A stretch of 64,000 nt of DNA from Escallonia rubra. Lineage: Eukaryota > Streptophyta > Magnoliopsida > Escalloniales > Escalloniaceae. Of this stretch, positions 35,530 to 46,750 are shown piece after piece (within the stretch, counting starts at the first letter, position 1; the number at the start of each line of letters is the position of its first letter). The notes under the pieces are model-generated. The model saw only the letters and a program-made list of their open reading frames with translations. It had not been told where the DNA came from and did not search any database. The position numbers were made by a program, and so were the translations under genes. The stretch is from NCBI GenBank assembly GCA_033065855.1, contig JAVXUO010002092.1:62001-126000 (forward strand), in the 5' to 3' direction.

Positions 35530-37030
35530 ATATTAAAGGTGCAAGATTAGATGATTGAGACCATCGATCTCGAATGATCAGTATTTGCTACAAATCAAGA
35601 GAAACATCTTGACTTACCGATAAAATTTGCATTGTTGGCTCGGGATGTGGCCATCATCATCCACCCACCTCTACATATTTTTAAATTTGGATGACATATT
35701 CTCTTATTCAATTCTAAACTATCCTTGACATAATAATAAGTACAAACAAAGACATGATGGTTAATGGGTAATAAGCCCATTTACAGCAGCACGACATTAT
35801 CCAAAACAAAACAATCACTAAATATCCATTTGAAATGGGTATAGAGAGCCCAGCCCAGCCCAGTAAATTTAAGGCTCTTCAATTCAGGCTTGGGCCAGCT
35901 CTAAATCATATATAACGAGTAACGAGAGCCCGTCGATCAAAACAAATAAATAAATTCCTCGTTCAGTATGCATTTAGTAGTTCCGAAGTCTGTAATTGTG
36001 AGAAATAATATAAAAAGTGTGTTTTTTTTTTTTTTTAAATTTTGCGTTCAAGGTTAAAACTTAAAACCCATTATAATATTCAAACTTATTTTTCATGTAA
36101 GTCAAAATGTATTTGAGTTCAAGATTCAGGAATAAGATCCCTCCTTTTTTCTACACGGCATTACAAATCTTAGCCAATGTCAAAGAGGAATATCAACCCT
36201 CACTTTTTATTACTTGCACTTTATTTTAGCCCTTAAAGAATTTTTGGGTGACCCTTTGTGTAAATTCTCTTAAATTTTGAGTGATCCTTGTAAGACTTTA
36301 CACAAAACGCTGGGCTATCATCTTGATCTGGTACTGAGTTTTAACTCTTTTTTTTCCTTACTTAATTATAGAAACATTGCATCAAATTGGAATTAAAAAA
36401 GTCGTCCAAGACTGATTGCGTAACATGTTCATATTTAAAATCTTACAATAACATAAGTATATAAGGTAGCTAACTGGCCACTATAAACCAAGACTTGTGA
36501 CTATCTAAAGTTGGCGATTTCCACTCCATAGATATCATTGATTTTTCTCTTCCCACAACAGTGGTCGTGGAGATTGCTTAAAGCTTCTAAGTACGATTTT
36601 GCATAATTGATAGTATTGCCGCAAGAACAAATATCACAAAAAATAGGCAAAGCTATAGCCCTAATCTCCTCATGCCGTGTCACGTTTAGAGTTAATAATT
36701 AACACAATATGCTTGAGTTGATACAAATTAGCCCATTAACAACACCTCCGGTGCGCTTCATGCGTTTTACATTATCAAAAAATTATCATTATAAGTTTTG
36801 ACAAAACTCGATTTTTTGTCATCAAAGTGTTACATACAGCGCGTAGTTCACAATATTCTTATCTGAAGAAAGAAAAGGCAAAAACTAAAAAGGGAGCCCT
36901 AATATTTTCGCTCCCAACATTTGTAAGTTGAGTTTCGTTTCTCAGTATCTCGGTTTCCCTCCAATTTCCTTCCCACAAAATCCCTAACCTAATCGATTAT
37001 ACTGCCATACCCTTACCAAACGAACCCCCT
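35530..37030. other. Intergenic, upstream of RanGAP1
   Basis: AT-rich; no gene seen. A T-run at about 36023 and frames of about 60 codons on the minus strand are not supported as genes. Confidence 0.5.
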
Positions 37031-37033
37031 TCA

Positions 37034-37040
37034 TATAAAA
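37034..37040 (+). promoter_or_regulatory. TATA box of RanGAP1
   Basis: TATAAAA in a CATATAAAAAAAG context. Downstream lie a CT/TC-rich leader and an AAACCTAGGGTTT box (about 37134-37146), a telo-box-like motif common in 5' regions of plant housekeeping genes. Confidence 0.6.
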
Positions 37041-37738
37041 AAAGATTGGCAGCAGCGAAAAAAGTTGCTTTCTATCACTCCACTCCTATCTCTTACTTTC
37101 TTGGGCTTTCACTTCTCGATCCGCACTCGCCCAAAACCTAGGGTTTCATTTCCCTCGTTTGTACGGTAACCAATTACGACTCTGACCCCTTTGCTTTGAT
37201 TTACTGGTTAAGTTGTTTCGGTTTTCAACTAATTTATCTCGATGCTTTCGTCATTTTTTATGGATCTGTGATTTGTCCGATTTGTTTGTGCGTCTACAGT
37301 GGATTGACAATTTGGCTATACAATTGAGTGTTTTGAGTATATGATTCGCGGTGTTCTCTATTTTTTTTTTTTTTTGCGCAGCAGGTGTTTGACGAATTAC
37401 TTGCTTGCTTTTTCATGCTCTAATAATGGAATGGAAATAGGGAGAGCTTTGTAGTTGCAATTGTATCGGGATGATTCTAAGAACGGAAATGTATGGAAGA
37501 GTGAGTATTTGATGCACATTTTATTGTGTTCAAAGTGAGAAGAGAAGGGAAGAAATAAAAAACCAATCTGACCAAACGTGTTTTGTTCATGGGTATTGGC
37601 CTATTGGGTATAGTTACTGATTTGCCTGTATGGTTTCGTGTTTTTTATGCATAGTAGATGTTTGCTGTTCTTCCAGTGGATGGAGCAGTAATAGGGAGAA
37701 CACATAGAGGAATGGGGAAAACGAGAACTTTATGAAGA

Positions 37739-37776
37739 GGGAGGGAGGGAGGGAGGGAGGGAGGGAGGGAGGGAGG
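37739..37776. repeat. (GGGA)n microsatellite
   Basis: About nine uninterrupted GGGA units, a purine-only tract on the transcribed side of the RanGAP1 leader intron that could form G-rich secondary structure. Confidence 0.95.
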
Positions 37777-39098
37777 TCTTCCAAAGCAGGAAGATTAGAG
37801 TACCGATCTACTCAAGACTACTAATGTCATTTTATTGAGAGTCTGAACCAGGGCCAGAATCAGTTAACTTCACTATGCAAATTTGAACTTTTGATAGAGA
37901 AATACTTACACCCCTTGTTGTTCAGATAAGCAACACATAAGTTTGGGGCCTAATTTTTGAGTTGGTTTTTGGAGGTTGACAATGAAAAGTTGGTCTACCT
38001 TGTGAAGATGAAAGTCATGGGATGAAAAATGCAATGAAATATGCTACTTGGGCCTGTAGGTAGTGAGCATTTGTGATGGCATTTCATGATGGCGGAGACG
38101 TCCAATAAAGATAAGAAACATTTACCACAAGACTTCTGTTTAGGTTCAAAAAGCTTAAGCTCCATCACGTTAAATGTCTAATTGGTTTAAAGCAATACAG
38201 CAATAGAGATATTTTTAAACTTATTTATGCTGCAGCTTTATGTTATAATACGACCTTCTTATAATAATTGCAGAGTTTATTTTCATTTTACTTCTTTTCA
38301 ACTTTCAATCGGGAGGGAAGAAGTTGCTTTGTTTTCTCTCCTAAACTCCTTGAAACCCAAACAAAAACCATATGTACTGGTGATTCCTATCTGTTTCGAA
38401 TTAGTTATGTCAACACACAGTTTCTTGTTCATGAGGGAGTACAACAGGTTACATTGTTGAGTTGATCTCTTCCAACCTTCGGCTGTTTGATGAATTCCTG
38501 TACACTGATCAACTAGCACTTTTGGAAGGCAGAGACTAATACACCTCTGTAATTTTCTAAGCATTCACATTCAGGGAACAACTTAGCTCTTGATTTATTG
38601 GAACTGTTGGGGGCTTTAGCAAGCATATCGGTTGAAGCATGTCGGTGACAGGGATAGAGCTATGAAATTTTTGGATCTTTAGATTTTGACCAAGGGGGAG
38701 GGGTGGAGAAGGAAAGTATGTTGCTCAAACCGGAGTCGAGTAGACTATTGCGAGAGTAGAAGAACCTGGAAAGTTCTATCAATCATGATGCAAGGAGGTA
38801 GGATAAGGGTTAGAATTGGCTAAAGGGAGAGGCCTGCTACGTGGTTCGTGCAGATGGCTCTGTTTGGGTTGGCTTCTAGCTGAGGCGTCCGGTTTGTGGC
38901 CAGCTGTTTTCTAGTGGTGCTGATATCTGTTAGTCAGTTTGTTGCTGTTTTTTTTTTTGTAGTATATCTCGTGCATTGAGCCCTTTGAGGGTGGTGTTTA
39001 TTTAACGCAATTACTTGTCCTAAAATGAGTTTTCATGAATAATTTTCCTACAGGCTCGTTAAAATAGGATAGTCTTTAGAAGGACTCGAGTGCACGGG

Positions 39099-40406
39099 TA
39101 GGGATGGCAATTTAGATCCGATCCGGCGGATATCCGACCCGTTCCGATCCGTTAGGAGCAGGTTTTTTTTACATTTAGCGGGTTATGGGGCGGGTATGGT
39201 ATCTAAATTAGTAACCCGCAGCGAGTACGGGTTGGATTTGGTATTCTCTCTATCCGACCCGTATCCGACCCGGTTTAATATAATCCTAACCTTTAATGAT
39301 ATGCAATCCTAGCCATCCATCTGGTTGTATAAATAGTACAAGTTAGATGGAAAACCCTACTCTTCTTTTTCTTTTCTCTCTTCTTCTCTCTTCTTTGAGA
39401 CTCCAGCCGCTCTCTTCCATCTTAACTAGAATGCTTCAGCCGCGCCGCCCTTCTTCCTTCCCCACGCCGTCACCCCCCACGGCCACAAACACCTCCACCT
39501 CACCACCAAACACGGTCCTCAGCGACACCCCACAACGGCCACAAACCACCTCTGCCACGCCGCCCCTCTTCTCTAGTAGTTGGACCATTACAGTTAGAGA
39601 GTAGAGTTTGATCCTCTATGACTTTGATGCTGCTGCTGGTTTTGCCAAAGCCATTCTTTTTTTATAGACGGGCCTCGGTGCGAATCCCCTCCATAACTAG
39701 TATGGTGCGGGTGTTAGGGATTGTTAGCGCACCATGTTATTTCAGCCTGCTTCTAATGCCTATGCCTACCCTTCAAATAACCCAGTATTCCTCAAGATGT
39801 AGGATGCTCTGAAACTGTGGGCTCAAAAGGAGGATCAAAGAAGTGGTATCACACCCTTGTCAAGGGAACCATTCGGCGTGCTTAGGTGTCAAATGGGGAG
39901 TTAAGTCCTGGGCTAGACTTGGACGAGAATCTAAGGCTCCTCTTTTCCTTTGTACGAGTCCCACGAATGTGCAGTTTGATGTATTTATCACTTTTTTTAG
40001 TTCTTATTTTATCTGTTGTAATAGTGATTAGTTTTGTAATGGAGTTTACTATGTGTATTGTAACCACTGAAAATGTAACTTTTTATTTCATGTTTGGTGG
40101 TGTGATCTATTATTTCTCTTTTGGAATATTTGGAGATTTACTTTATTCTTGTCCTATTTTATTTGTTGTAGTTTAGATTAGTTATGTAATCAGATTTATA
40201 ATTTGCAAAACACATACAGATTTAAAAAATAGGGACATGTCGGGGCGGGGCGGGCGGGTTCGGATTTATTGAAGTCCGCCGGGGCGGGGATGGTATTCCC
40301 ATCCGTTGATCCGATGGCGGAGCGGGGCGGAGTGGTGCATAAGGAAAATTGGGGCGGGTTCGGATTTCATAAGATCTGCACCCGACCCGCCCCATTGCCA
40401 TTCATA
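39099..40406. mobile_element. Non-autonomous hAT-like element in the RanGAP1 leader intron
   Basis: Starts TAGGGATGGCAAT and ends ATTGCCATTCATA, an imperfect inverted pair typical of a widespread plant hAT family. Subterminal regions are filled with GATCCGATCC, GGGGCGGG and CCGACCCG-type repeats on both sides. A possible 8-bp duplication is TGCACGGG (39091-39098) against TACACGAG (40405-40412), six of eight matching. A short frame at 39347-39604 (starting MENPTL) and a Pro/Thr-rich stretch may be the decayed first exon of an autonomous relative. There is no transposase domain. Confidence 0.7.
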
Positions 40407-41164
40407 CACGAGAGAGGGTCTTGAATATAACGTGGAAACTAGAAAAGTAGATAATTATTCTTGGTTTTGTAATACAAGAGCTATGCTGATCAAGTGGGAA
40501 GTTGTGGGGATGTTTTGAGTTTAAATCCTGTATTATTTCCAACCTTTTTCTTATGATCACATGTTCCTGAACTTCATTTCAAAAGACGTTACTTTGCTGG
40601 TTAAAGAGTAAAGACTAGCAAACTTTGTGGTCCACTTTATAAGATCCAACTTAAAACAATTATGTTGCAAGTTTCGCCAGTTTGCCTGTGCTTTGATGAA
40701 ACTGGAAGTCTGGAACTGAGGCTATTACGATTGCTATCAACACCATTTCGGTCGTGTTTCCAGATAACGCATTTGTGTAACTCTCATAGAGTTTGATACG
40801 CTTTTGCATAAAGAATTTAAAAAGCTGGAAACCTCAAGTTCTTAGCAATGCTTCTTTGTTTAATTCTCTTTTCACCACTGCACTGGTGAAGCTTTTCTCC
40901 CTGGTGCTTGATTTTGGGGAATGCTGTCATTACATGCACAATAACATGACCTGCTTTTCACGATGCTGCATTGGATAAAGATCTCTGTTGTTGTAACCTG
41001 AACATCTGCATTAACTTTTGGGTGTTGGAATGTAAACCATTCTGCTTGGAGTATTACCTTTTCTTTATTAACTAAGTTTTCCTTTTCATTCATTTTGTTG
41101 AGATGGTTGATTCATTTGAAGCTTCTCATCTATGGTTATAATACATTTTTTAGGTTACTTTGAC

Positions 41165-42772
41165 ATGGACTCTGCATCGCGCCCTTACTCAATCAAGTTA
41201 TGGCCTCCTAGCCAGAGTACCAGGCTAATGCTCGTAGAGCGGATGGTCAAGAACCTTGTCACTCCATCTATTTTGTCTAGGAAGTATGGTCTTCTAAGTA
41301 AGGAAGAAGCGGAACAGGATGCCAAGCAAATAGAAGCTACAGCATTTGCTACTGCAAGCCAAAACTTTGAGAAGGAACCGGATGGTGACGGAAGTTCTGC
41401 AGTTAAATTATATGCTAAGGAATCTAGTAGGCTTATGTTGGAGGTTGTCAAAAGAGGCCCTAAACCGCAGGAGGACGGAGAAGTATCGGCAGAGAGAGTT
41501 GGACCATCTCATGAAACTATTTTTGATATATCTGGAGGTCGCCGGGCCTTTATTGATGCTGAGGAGGCCGAGGAGCTTTTGAAACCACTGAGGACGCCAG
41601 GAAATAAATATACAAAGATATGTTTCAGCAACAGAAGTTTTGGTTTGGATGCAGCCCGTGTTGCTGAGTCCATTTTATCAGGTCTCAGAGATCAATTGAC
41701 AGAAGTTGACCTTTCAGATTTTGTTGCAGGAAGGCCAGAGACAGAAGCTCTTGAAGTCATGAATTTGTTTTCTTCCGCTTTGGAAGGTTGTGAACTGAAG
41801 TATCTGAACCTTTCGAATAATGCCTTGGGTGAAAAGGGAATAAGGGCATTTGGGGGGCTTTTAAAGTCACAGGGTAATTTGGAGGAGCTCTATCTGATGA
41901 ATGATGGTATCTCCGAGGAGGCTGCACGGGCAGTGTGTGAGTTAATTCCCTCCACTAAGAGACTTAGGATCCTTCAATTTCACAATAACATGACGGGAGA
42001 TGAAGGGGCTATTGCAATTTCTGAACTTGTCAAACAATCTCCTGTTCTGGAGGATTTTCGTTGTTCTTCCACAAGGGTAGACTCAGAAGGTGGGGTTGCC
42101 TTGGCTAAAGCGCTTGGTACGTGTTCCCATCTGTTGAAGCTGGATTTGCGAGATAATATGTTTGGTGTGGAAGCTGGGATTGCTTTGAGCAAAGCTCTAC
42201 CTGAATTTGCCAACCTCACTGAAGTCTACCTCAGTTACTTGAATCTGGAGGATGAGGGATCTATAGCTCTAGCTAATGCTCTCGAGGAGTCTGCTCCTTC
42301 TCTTGAAGTGTTGGAGATGGCTGGAAATGACATCACTGTTGGAGCTGCTGCTCCTTTGGCAGGCTGTATAGCTGCAAAGAAATTTCTAACCAAATTGAAC
42401 TTGGCTGAGAATGAACTGAAGGATGACGGTGCTATATTGATTGCCAAGGCTTTGGAAGAGGGACATGGCCAGTTAATTGAACTGGACCTGAGTACCAACT
42501 TAATAAGAAGAGTTGGAGCCAGGATGCTGGCTCAGGCTGTTGTAAGCAAACCTGGTTTCAAATTGCTGAACATTAATGGTAATTTCATGTCTGATGAAGG
42601 GGTTGATGAGGTTAAGGATATATTTAGAAATTCCCCGGGTGTGCTTGGACCTTTGGATGAGAATGACCCCGATGGAGAAGACTACGGCGAGGAGGATGAA
42701 GAGGAGGGTGCCAATAATGAAGATGATTTGGAATCCAAACTTAAGGGCCTTGAAATCAAGCAGGAGGCATAG
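41165..42772 (+). CDS. RANGAP1: Ran GTPase-activating protein 1 (RanGAP1)
   Basis: A single coding exon of 535 aa, the same length as I recall for Arabidopsis RANGAP1. The N-terminal WPP domain has Trp13-Pro14-Pro15 (KLWPPSQSTR), which targets plant RanGAPs to the nuclear envelope through WIP/WIT proteins and to the cell plate in mitosis. A leucine-rich-repeat domain spans about residues 150-495, with repeats such as LKYLNLSNNALGEKGIRAF and LLKLDLRDNMFGVEAGIALS. The acidic tail (about 498-525) is Asp/Glu-rich, as in all RanGAPs. It stimulates GTP hydrolysis by Ran, keeping Ran-GDP in the cytosol for nuclear transport. The frame is open upstream to 41132, but a splice acceptor at 41153 and family alignment put the start at MDSASRP. 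A copied fragment of about 90 bp lies at 56506-56595. Confidence 0.97.
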   Translation: MDSASRPYSIKLWPPSQSTRLMLVERMVKNLVTPSILSRKYGLLSKEEAEQDAKQIEATAFATASQNFEKEPDGDGSSAVKLYAKESSRLMLEVVKRGPKPQEDGEVSAERVGPSHETIFDISGGRRAFIDAEEAEELLKPLRTPGNKYTKICFSNRSFGLDAARVAESILSGLRDQLTEVDLSDFVAGRPETEALEVMNLFSSALEGCELKYLNLSNNALGEKGIRAFGGLLKSQGNLEELYLMNDGISEEAARAVCELIPSTKRLRILQFHNNMTGDEGAIAISELVKQSPVLEDFRCSSTRVDSEGGVALAKALGTCSHLLKLDLRDNMFGVEAGIALSKALPEFANLTEVYLSYLNLEDEGSIALANALEESAPSLEVLEMAGNDITVGAAAPLAGCIAAKKFLTKLNLAENELKDDGAILIAKALEEGHGQLIELDLSTNLIRRVGARMLAQAVVSKPGFKLLNINGNFMSDEGVDEVKDIFRNSPGVLGPLDENDPDGEDYGEEDEEEGANNEDDLESKLKGLEIKQEA

Positions 42773-43445
42773 GAACTGCCATGCGCCTGGGATGCTGTCT
42801 TGGCGTCACCTCCCTTTATCATTTTGTTGCGGTAGGTTATGTAAGCGACTCACTGTTAGCTCCTGTGCGCTACAATTCATCCATCTGTAGGTTAGCACCG
42901 TACTATTTACTTTCTTTATTTTGCTCTGGACTTCGCATCTTCTGAACTTGCTAGTTGTATGTTCAAACATGTAAGCTGGGGATACTGGTAAGCCTTGAAT
43001 CAATGATGTATTGATTTAGTTATTTTGCTGATTGTGATATTCGTTAGCATAGTTAGTGGTGGTTATGCGGCATAGCTAGATCTGGCTCATGCGTATTGAT
43101 GGTACTTGTACAGGCCTTATTGTATCTTGTGTGTAAAATTTGAGTTTGTAATGTTAGCGGGTTCCTTCACGATTTAGCTTCAATCTATCTTTCCATTGGA
43201 GGCTGGAGAACTGAATCACCAGATAGAAAATAAATACTTACTATTAATGTTTGGAAGAACTGAATTATAATGTAGAACTACAAGAAGGAGAAGAAACACC
43301 AAGATTTTATTTTACCAGGAGAGAAACAGAAAGCAAGAGGCAAGTTTGTTGGTAGCTAGATTGTTCAAAAATAGGAAAACCGAATAATTTCTCTCTAAAT
43401 CCTGAGCATCCCACACTCGTTACCATTTATGCCTTGGACCAGCAT
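42773..43445. other. Convergent 3' region of RanGAP1 and the STA1-like gene
   Basis: Contains the RanGAP1 3' UTR and, on the minus strand, the end of the STA1-like transcript with an AATAAA-type signal at about 43304-43309. No separate gene seen. Confidence 0.5.
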
Positions 43446-44774
43446 TCACTCCATACCTGCAAGACCCTCCACTGCCTGCCGGAGCCTCACAGAGTCGGGT
43501 ACTTCTTCGAGTCCTTTTGTCAAGACCCTAACTTTACTCGCATCATCGCACTCCAAATCCGCAGCCAGCATCCACAATTTTTCCGAATTGGGAACTCTCT
43601 TCAATCCCTCGAGTATCACAGCCTTGGCTTCATCATTACTTGACAAGCGACACGCCTCCAACCAAATTTCCTCACTCTTTGGGCATTCCTGGCAACCCTT
43701 CTTTATCAACTGCCTCGCCGCCTCAATTCTACCCGCCTCTTCTTCCAACCGCGCACCTACAATCCAACCGTATCGGTTTTTGGGATTGTTGGAAACATAC
43801 GCCTCAATTATCAACATAGCCTTCCTTATTTCTGACATCTTGGCAGCACTAGCGATCCTCATGCCGTCAAGTTCATTTAAATAACTCTTGGGATCAACAG
43901 CAGTTGTAGAAGTAATAGAACTCGGCAGGCTGTCTAACATCTGCGAAAATATTTGACCTTTATCGACAGCTGGGGTTTGATCTGTCTGCAACTTTCTCTT
44001 ATTTTTAGTCCTCAATGAAGAGTCTTCAGTTTCAGGAATGTCTTCCCATTCTTGTGGTGATATTGCATGCAAGTCCCCCCTGAGATCAGCAAACTGCCTC
44101 TCAAAACTAGGGTTTGGAGCGCGGTAGTTGTCAAGATCCTGCTTCATCCTCGCCTCCCTCATACTCTTGCGGCGAGATTCCATCCACGAAGCAGCCTGAT
44201 CAATCGCCGCAATTTCATTGATGGCCTGCTTGATATCCTCATCATCGTTCTGCGCCGCTTTTTCAACCACTACAATTTTGTTGCCATTAGACTTGGTGAG
44301 GCGGCTATGAAGACACTTAGAATCCTCATCATCATTATGCGCTGCCTTTTCAACCACTACAGCTTCGTCGTCCTTAGACTGGCTGAGGCTGCTATAGGGA
44401 GGACGCTTAGAATCCTCATCATTATGCGGCGCTTTTTCAACCATTGCAGCTTTACTGCCCTGAGACCGGGTGAGCCGGTTACGGCGACGCTGAACGGAGT
44501 ACTCAACTAGTCGTAATATGCTCCCCCGGGGTGCAAACTCGAAGAGAATAGTCTCTAGGGTAAGGGTTGAGTTGCGTTTAACGCCAAGTTCGGCAATGAG
44601 GATGGTTTGTGGGACGCCGATAAACGTCCTGCCGGAGCAGGAGATGCGTTGAAAGACGGGTGGGATGTCGGCTAGTTTTTGCTGAATCTCGAGTTTTAGG
44701 GTTTTGAGAGAGGTGGTTTCGGGGTCTAAGTTCAAGTCAACAGATTTGACATTGGGCCAGCTTACCACCACCAT
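43446..44774 (-). CDS. Truncated STA1/PRP6-like splicing factor paralogue
   Basis: A single exon of 442 aa; full plant STA1 (PRP6 homologue, U5/tri-snRNP assembly) is about 1030 aa. Residues 1-80 form the ubiquitin-like fold typical of STA1 N-termini (LKTLKLEIQQKL). The conserved PRP1_N core with its GLGRGATGF-type motif is absent. In its place are three imperfect ~30-residue repeats, each with VVVEKAAHNDDEDSK or a variant (about 110-190). Then family sequence resumes: MESRRKSMREARMKQ, NPSFERQFADLRGDL, and HAT/TPR-like repeats from about 300 (ARLEEEAGRIEAARQLIKKG, ECPKSEEIWLEACRL). The frame stops at GLAGME, early in the repeat array, so more than half of the protein is missing. A TATA box at 44879 and a poly(A)-like signal suggest a transcribed unit. 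The sequence at the stop (GCAG then GTATGG) could be a donor, but no matching exons were seen downstream. A partial retrocopy or neofunctionalised fragment is likely. Confidence 0.78.
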   Translation of the reverse strand: MVVVSWPNVKSVDLNLDPETTSLKTLKLEIQQKLADIPPVFQRISCSGRTFIGVPQTILIAELGVKRNSTLTLETILFEFAPRGSILRLVEYSVQRRRNRLTRSQGSKAAMVEKAPHNDEDSKRPPYSSLSQSKDDEAVVVEKAAHNDDEDSKCLHSRLTKSNGNKIVVVEKAAQNDDEDIKQAINEIAAIDQAASWMESRRKSMREARMKQDLDNYRAPNPSFERQFADLRGDLHAISPQEWEDIPETEDSSLRTKNKRKLQTDQTPAVDKGQIFSQMLDSLPSSITSTTAVDPKSYLNELDGMRIASAAKMSEIRKAMLIIEAYVSNNPKNRYGWIVGARLEEEAGRIEAARQLIKKGCQECPKSEEIWLEACRLSSNDEAKAVILEGLKRVPNSEKLWMLAADLECDDASKVRVLTKGLEEVPDSVRLRQAVEGLAGME

Positions 44775-44878
44775 GGTTGCGTCTCGGTGTGTCCAACGCA
44801 GGAGCTTAAAGGTAAGGCTGGGTTGACGAAATTAAACAAGATCTTTGAAGTCCTCTTGTCTGCTGAAGGAGTTTGTCA

Positions 44879-44887
44879 TATATATAG
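44879..44887 (-). promoter_or_regulatory. TATA box of the STA1-like gene
   Basis: The minus strand reads CTATATATA about 105 bp upstream of the ATG at 44774, giving an expected start near 44855. Confidence 0.5.
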
Positions 44888-44899
44888 CCCTACTACCAG

Positions 44900-45600
44900 G
44901 TAACAATCCTTATTTGAGCTGGTATGGGAAACTAAATATTTATGTCACAAGATCAATCAATATTTCTTCTGCGGCTGTCACTACCATCTATGCTGGATTG
45001 GCAAGTCCTTATCTGATAGGGAATGGGATTCGTTATGACTACTTAAGCTGATCACGCTTATGAAAACTTAAAACTATAGGACGATTTTTTGGGCAAAACT
45101 TTTCATGAATGAAATCAGTAACTATTGCTTTGAAGCTTTTGCTGGGGGGGTCACTAACTATTGATGATGCACGTTTCGAGTGCATCTTTTCTCCTTTATT
45201 CTTCTTGCAATCTCGAAAACAATAACTGATTTCACTAGTCTCTTTGCGTTTGTTGGATGTTCTTTTTTTGTGGAGTTTTTAGTGATTTTTCATACCAAAA
45301 AGATTTAAATTATGTGAGGTTAGTTTAATTTATAGATAATCAAAAATTTGGTCTTTGGGAGCAAGAGGGTTCTTTTACACACATGATGTAAGACCAATCA
45401 TTAACAATTTTGATGGGAAAAAAAAAGCAAGTAAAATGAATAAGACCAATCATTATCAAACCCCATCTGTAACTTGTCTTTGGTAATTGGCTAATGCGTG
45501 ACTCAAAATAAAATTGGAGCAGACCCATAAGCTGATCAAGTATCTCCAATTGTCGGTCTTTTCGTTTCTTAAAAAAATTAGATAATTTCGAAAGGTGTCG
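44900..45600. other. Intergenic, nothing recognised
   Basis: AT-rich sequence upstream of the STA1-like gene and before the first hAT copy. No gene or repeat was recognised. Confidence 0.45.
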
Positions 45601-45603
45601 ACG

Positions 45604-46275
45604 CAAGGGCGGACCACCCCCATGACCGCGGGGGGGGGGGGGGGGGGGGGTACGACACCCTCAACATTTCTAGAAATTCTTTTTAGTTTTTTAGATAATA
45701 GATAAACATACTTAAAATATTTACATTGTAACATTAATTTATAGATTTCATTTTATTGTGTTTTTTACTCTTTGTGCAACTGCCTGTCATAGTCTTTGTC
45801 TTTGTCATTTTCTTATTCTATTTTCATTCTTCCAAATCTCAAATTCTAAATCTTTAGATTACAGAAAAAACAAGAATAGATTTAGATTAATTCTTTTTTT
45901 TTTAGTTTAAAATCTTATAATTTGTTAACTTATACGTGACTAATGTACTAATACAATTGATAACCACATTAGTAATATATCTAATATATCTATACAGTAA
46001 GAGTTAAGCTTCTTTTATGCAAAATTAGTAGTTTATTGTTTACTATCCTTAGCAAGTTAATTAAATCATTATGGATAGTGAAAATACATTGTCAATAATT
46101 AAATTGAGCAATCTATTTTATATTTAACGTATTTAATAGTGACGATAATTATAATGTATTTTTAATTGCTCATGTTTTATATGAACCTAAACCTTCTGAG
46201 TTCTTTTATGTTAGTCATTAAATTCTTTTATGATTTTTTGACACCCCCCGATTAGACTTTCTAGATTCGCCCCTA
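45604..46275 (-). mobile_element. Non-autonomous hAT element, copy A
   Basis: Starts CAAGGGCGGACC and ends GATTCGCCCCTA, near-inverted termini. It is flanked by a perfect 8-bp target duplication TGTCGACG (45596-45603 and 46276-46283). It belongs to the same family as 52810-53377 but in the opposite orientation: here the CACCCCCCGATTAGACTTTC segment is at the right end, there its complement is at the left. No coding capacity. Confidence 0.9.
45630..45650. repeat. Poly-G tract
   Basis: A run of 21 G just inside the left end of hAT copy A. The matching subterminal region of copy B has only short G/C runs, so this tract expanded locally. Its exact length may be a sequencing or assembly artefact. 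Confidence 0.85.
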
Positions 46276-46750
46276 TGTCGACGGTTACAAGGAATCACAT
46301 GAAAAAATTCAAAAACTTTTTGGCCAAAGCACTAAAGCCATCTTCAACTGATGGCAAATCAAATTCAAAAGGACCTTTTTTCTTTTTTTGGAAATGAACT
46401 AAATAAAGAATAATTTTCAAGAGAGCGAAGGGACATACATCGAAAGGCTAGTAAAGCCAAGCCAACCAATTCCTAACAAATCTATACCAAAGCAGGAGGC
46501 TTAGAATGCATGTCGAAAATGCACGACAAACCAATACAGATCTCCCTGCTAAATGCCATAATCGACAGAGTCTCTGAGTAATCCCTCGCCACAACTGCTA
46601 AAGCTTTAGCTAAAAATTGCAACGTGTGACAGATGAATTTTAAAATCATGAGCCACCAGATCAACTCACCAGATACTTCCTTTTCGGACATCAAGATTTT
46701 TGCTCGGTTTCATTTTTACGGAAAACCAGATGGTTGAGCTTTTATCCACG

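Larger units (their letters stand above)
37166..41153 (+). other. Long 5'-UTR leader intron of RanGAP1
   Basis: A donor GTAACC at 37166 follows the leader exon (about 37065-37165). An acceptor CATTTTTTAG ends at 41153, 11 bp before the ATG. That would make one intron of about 4 kb; small additional leader exons cannot be excluded. It contains a (GGGA)n tract and a hAT-like element. Confidence 0.5.

Noticed and set aside
38640-39000. Possible LINE 3' end in the RanGAP1 leader intron
   Set aside because: Some phrases resemble plant L1 tails (a T-run, then TTGAGCCCTTTGAGGGTGG), but no poly(A), target duplication or coding remnant could be found.
43429-44510. Plus-strand frames opposite the STA1-like gene
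   Set aside because: Antisense shadows of a clearly recognisable minus-strand coding sequence.
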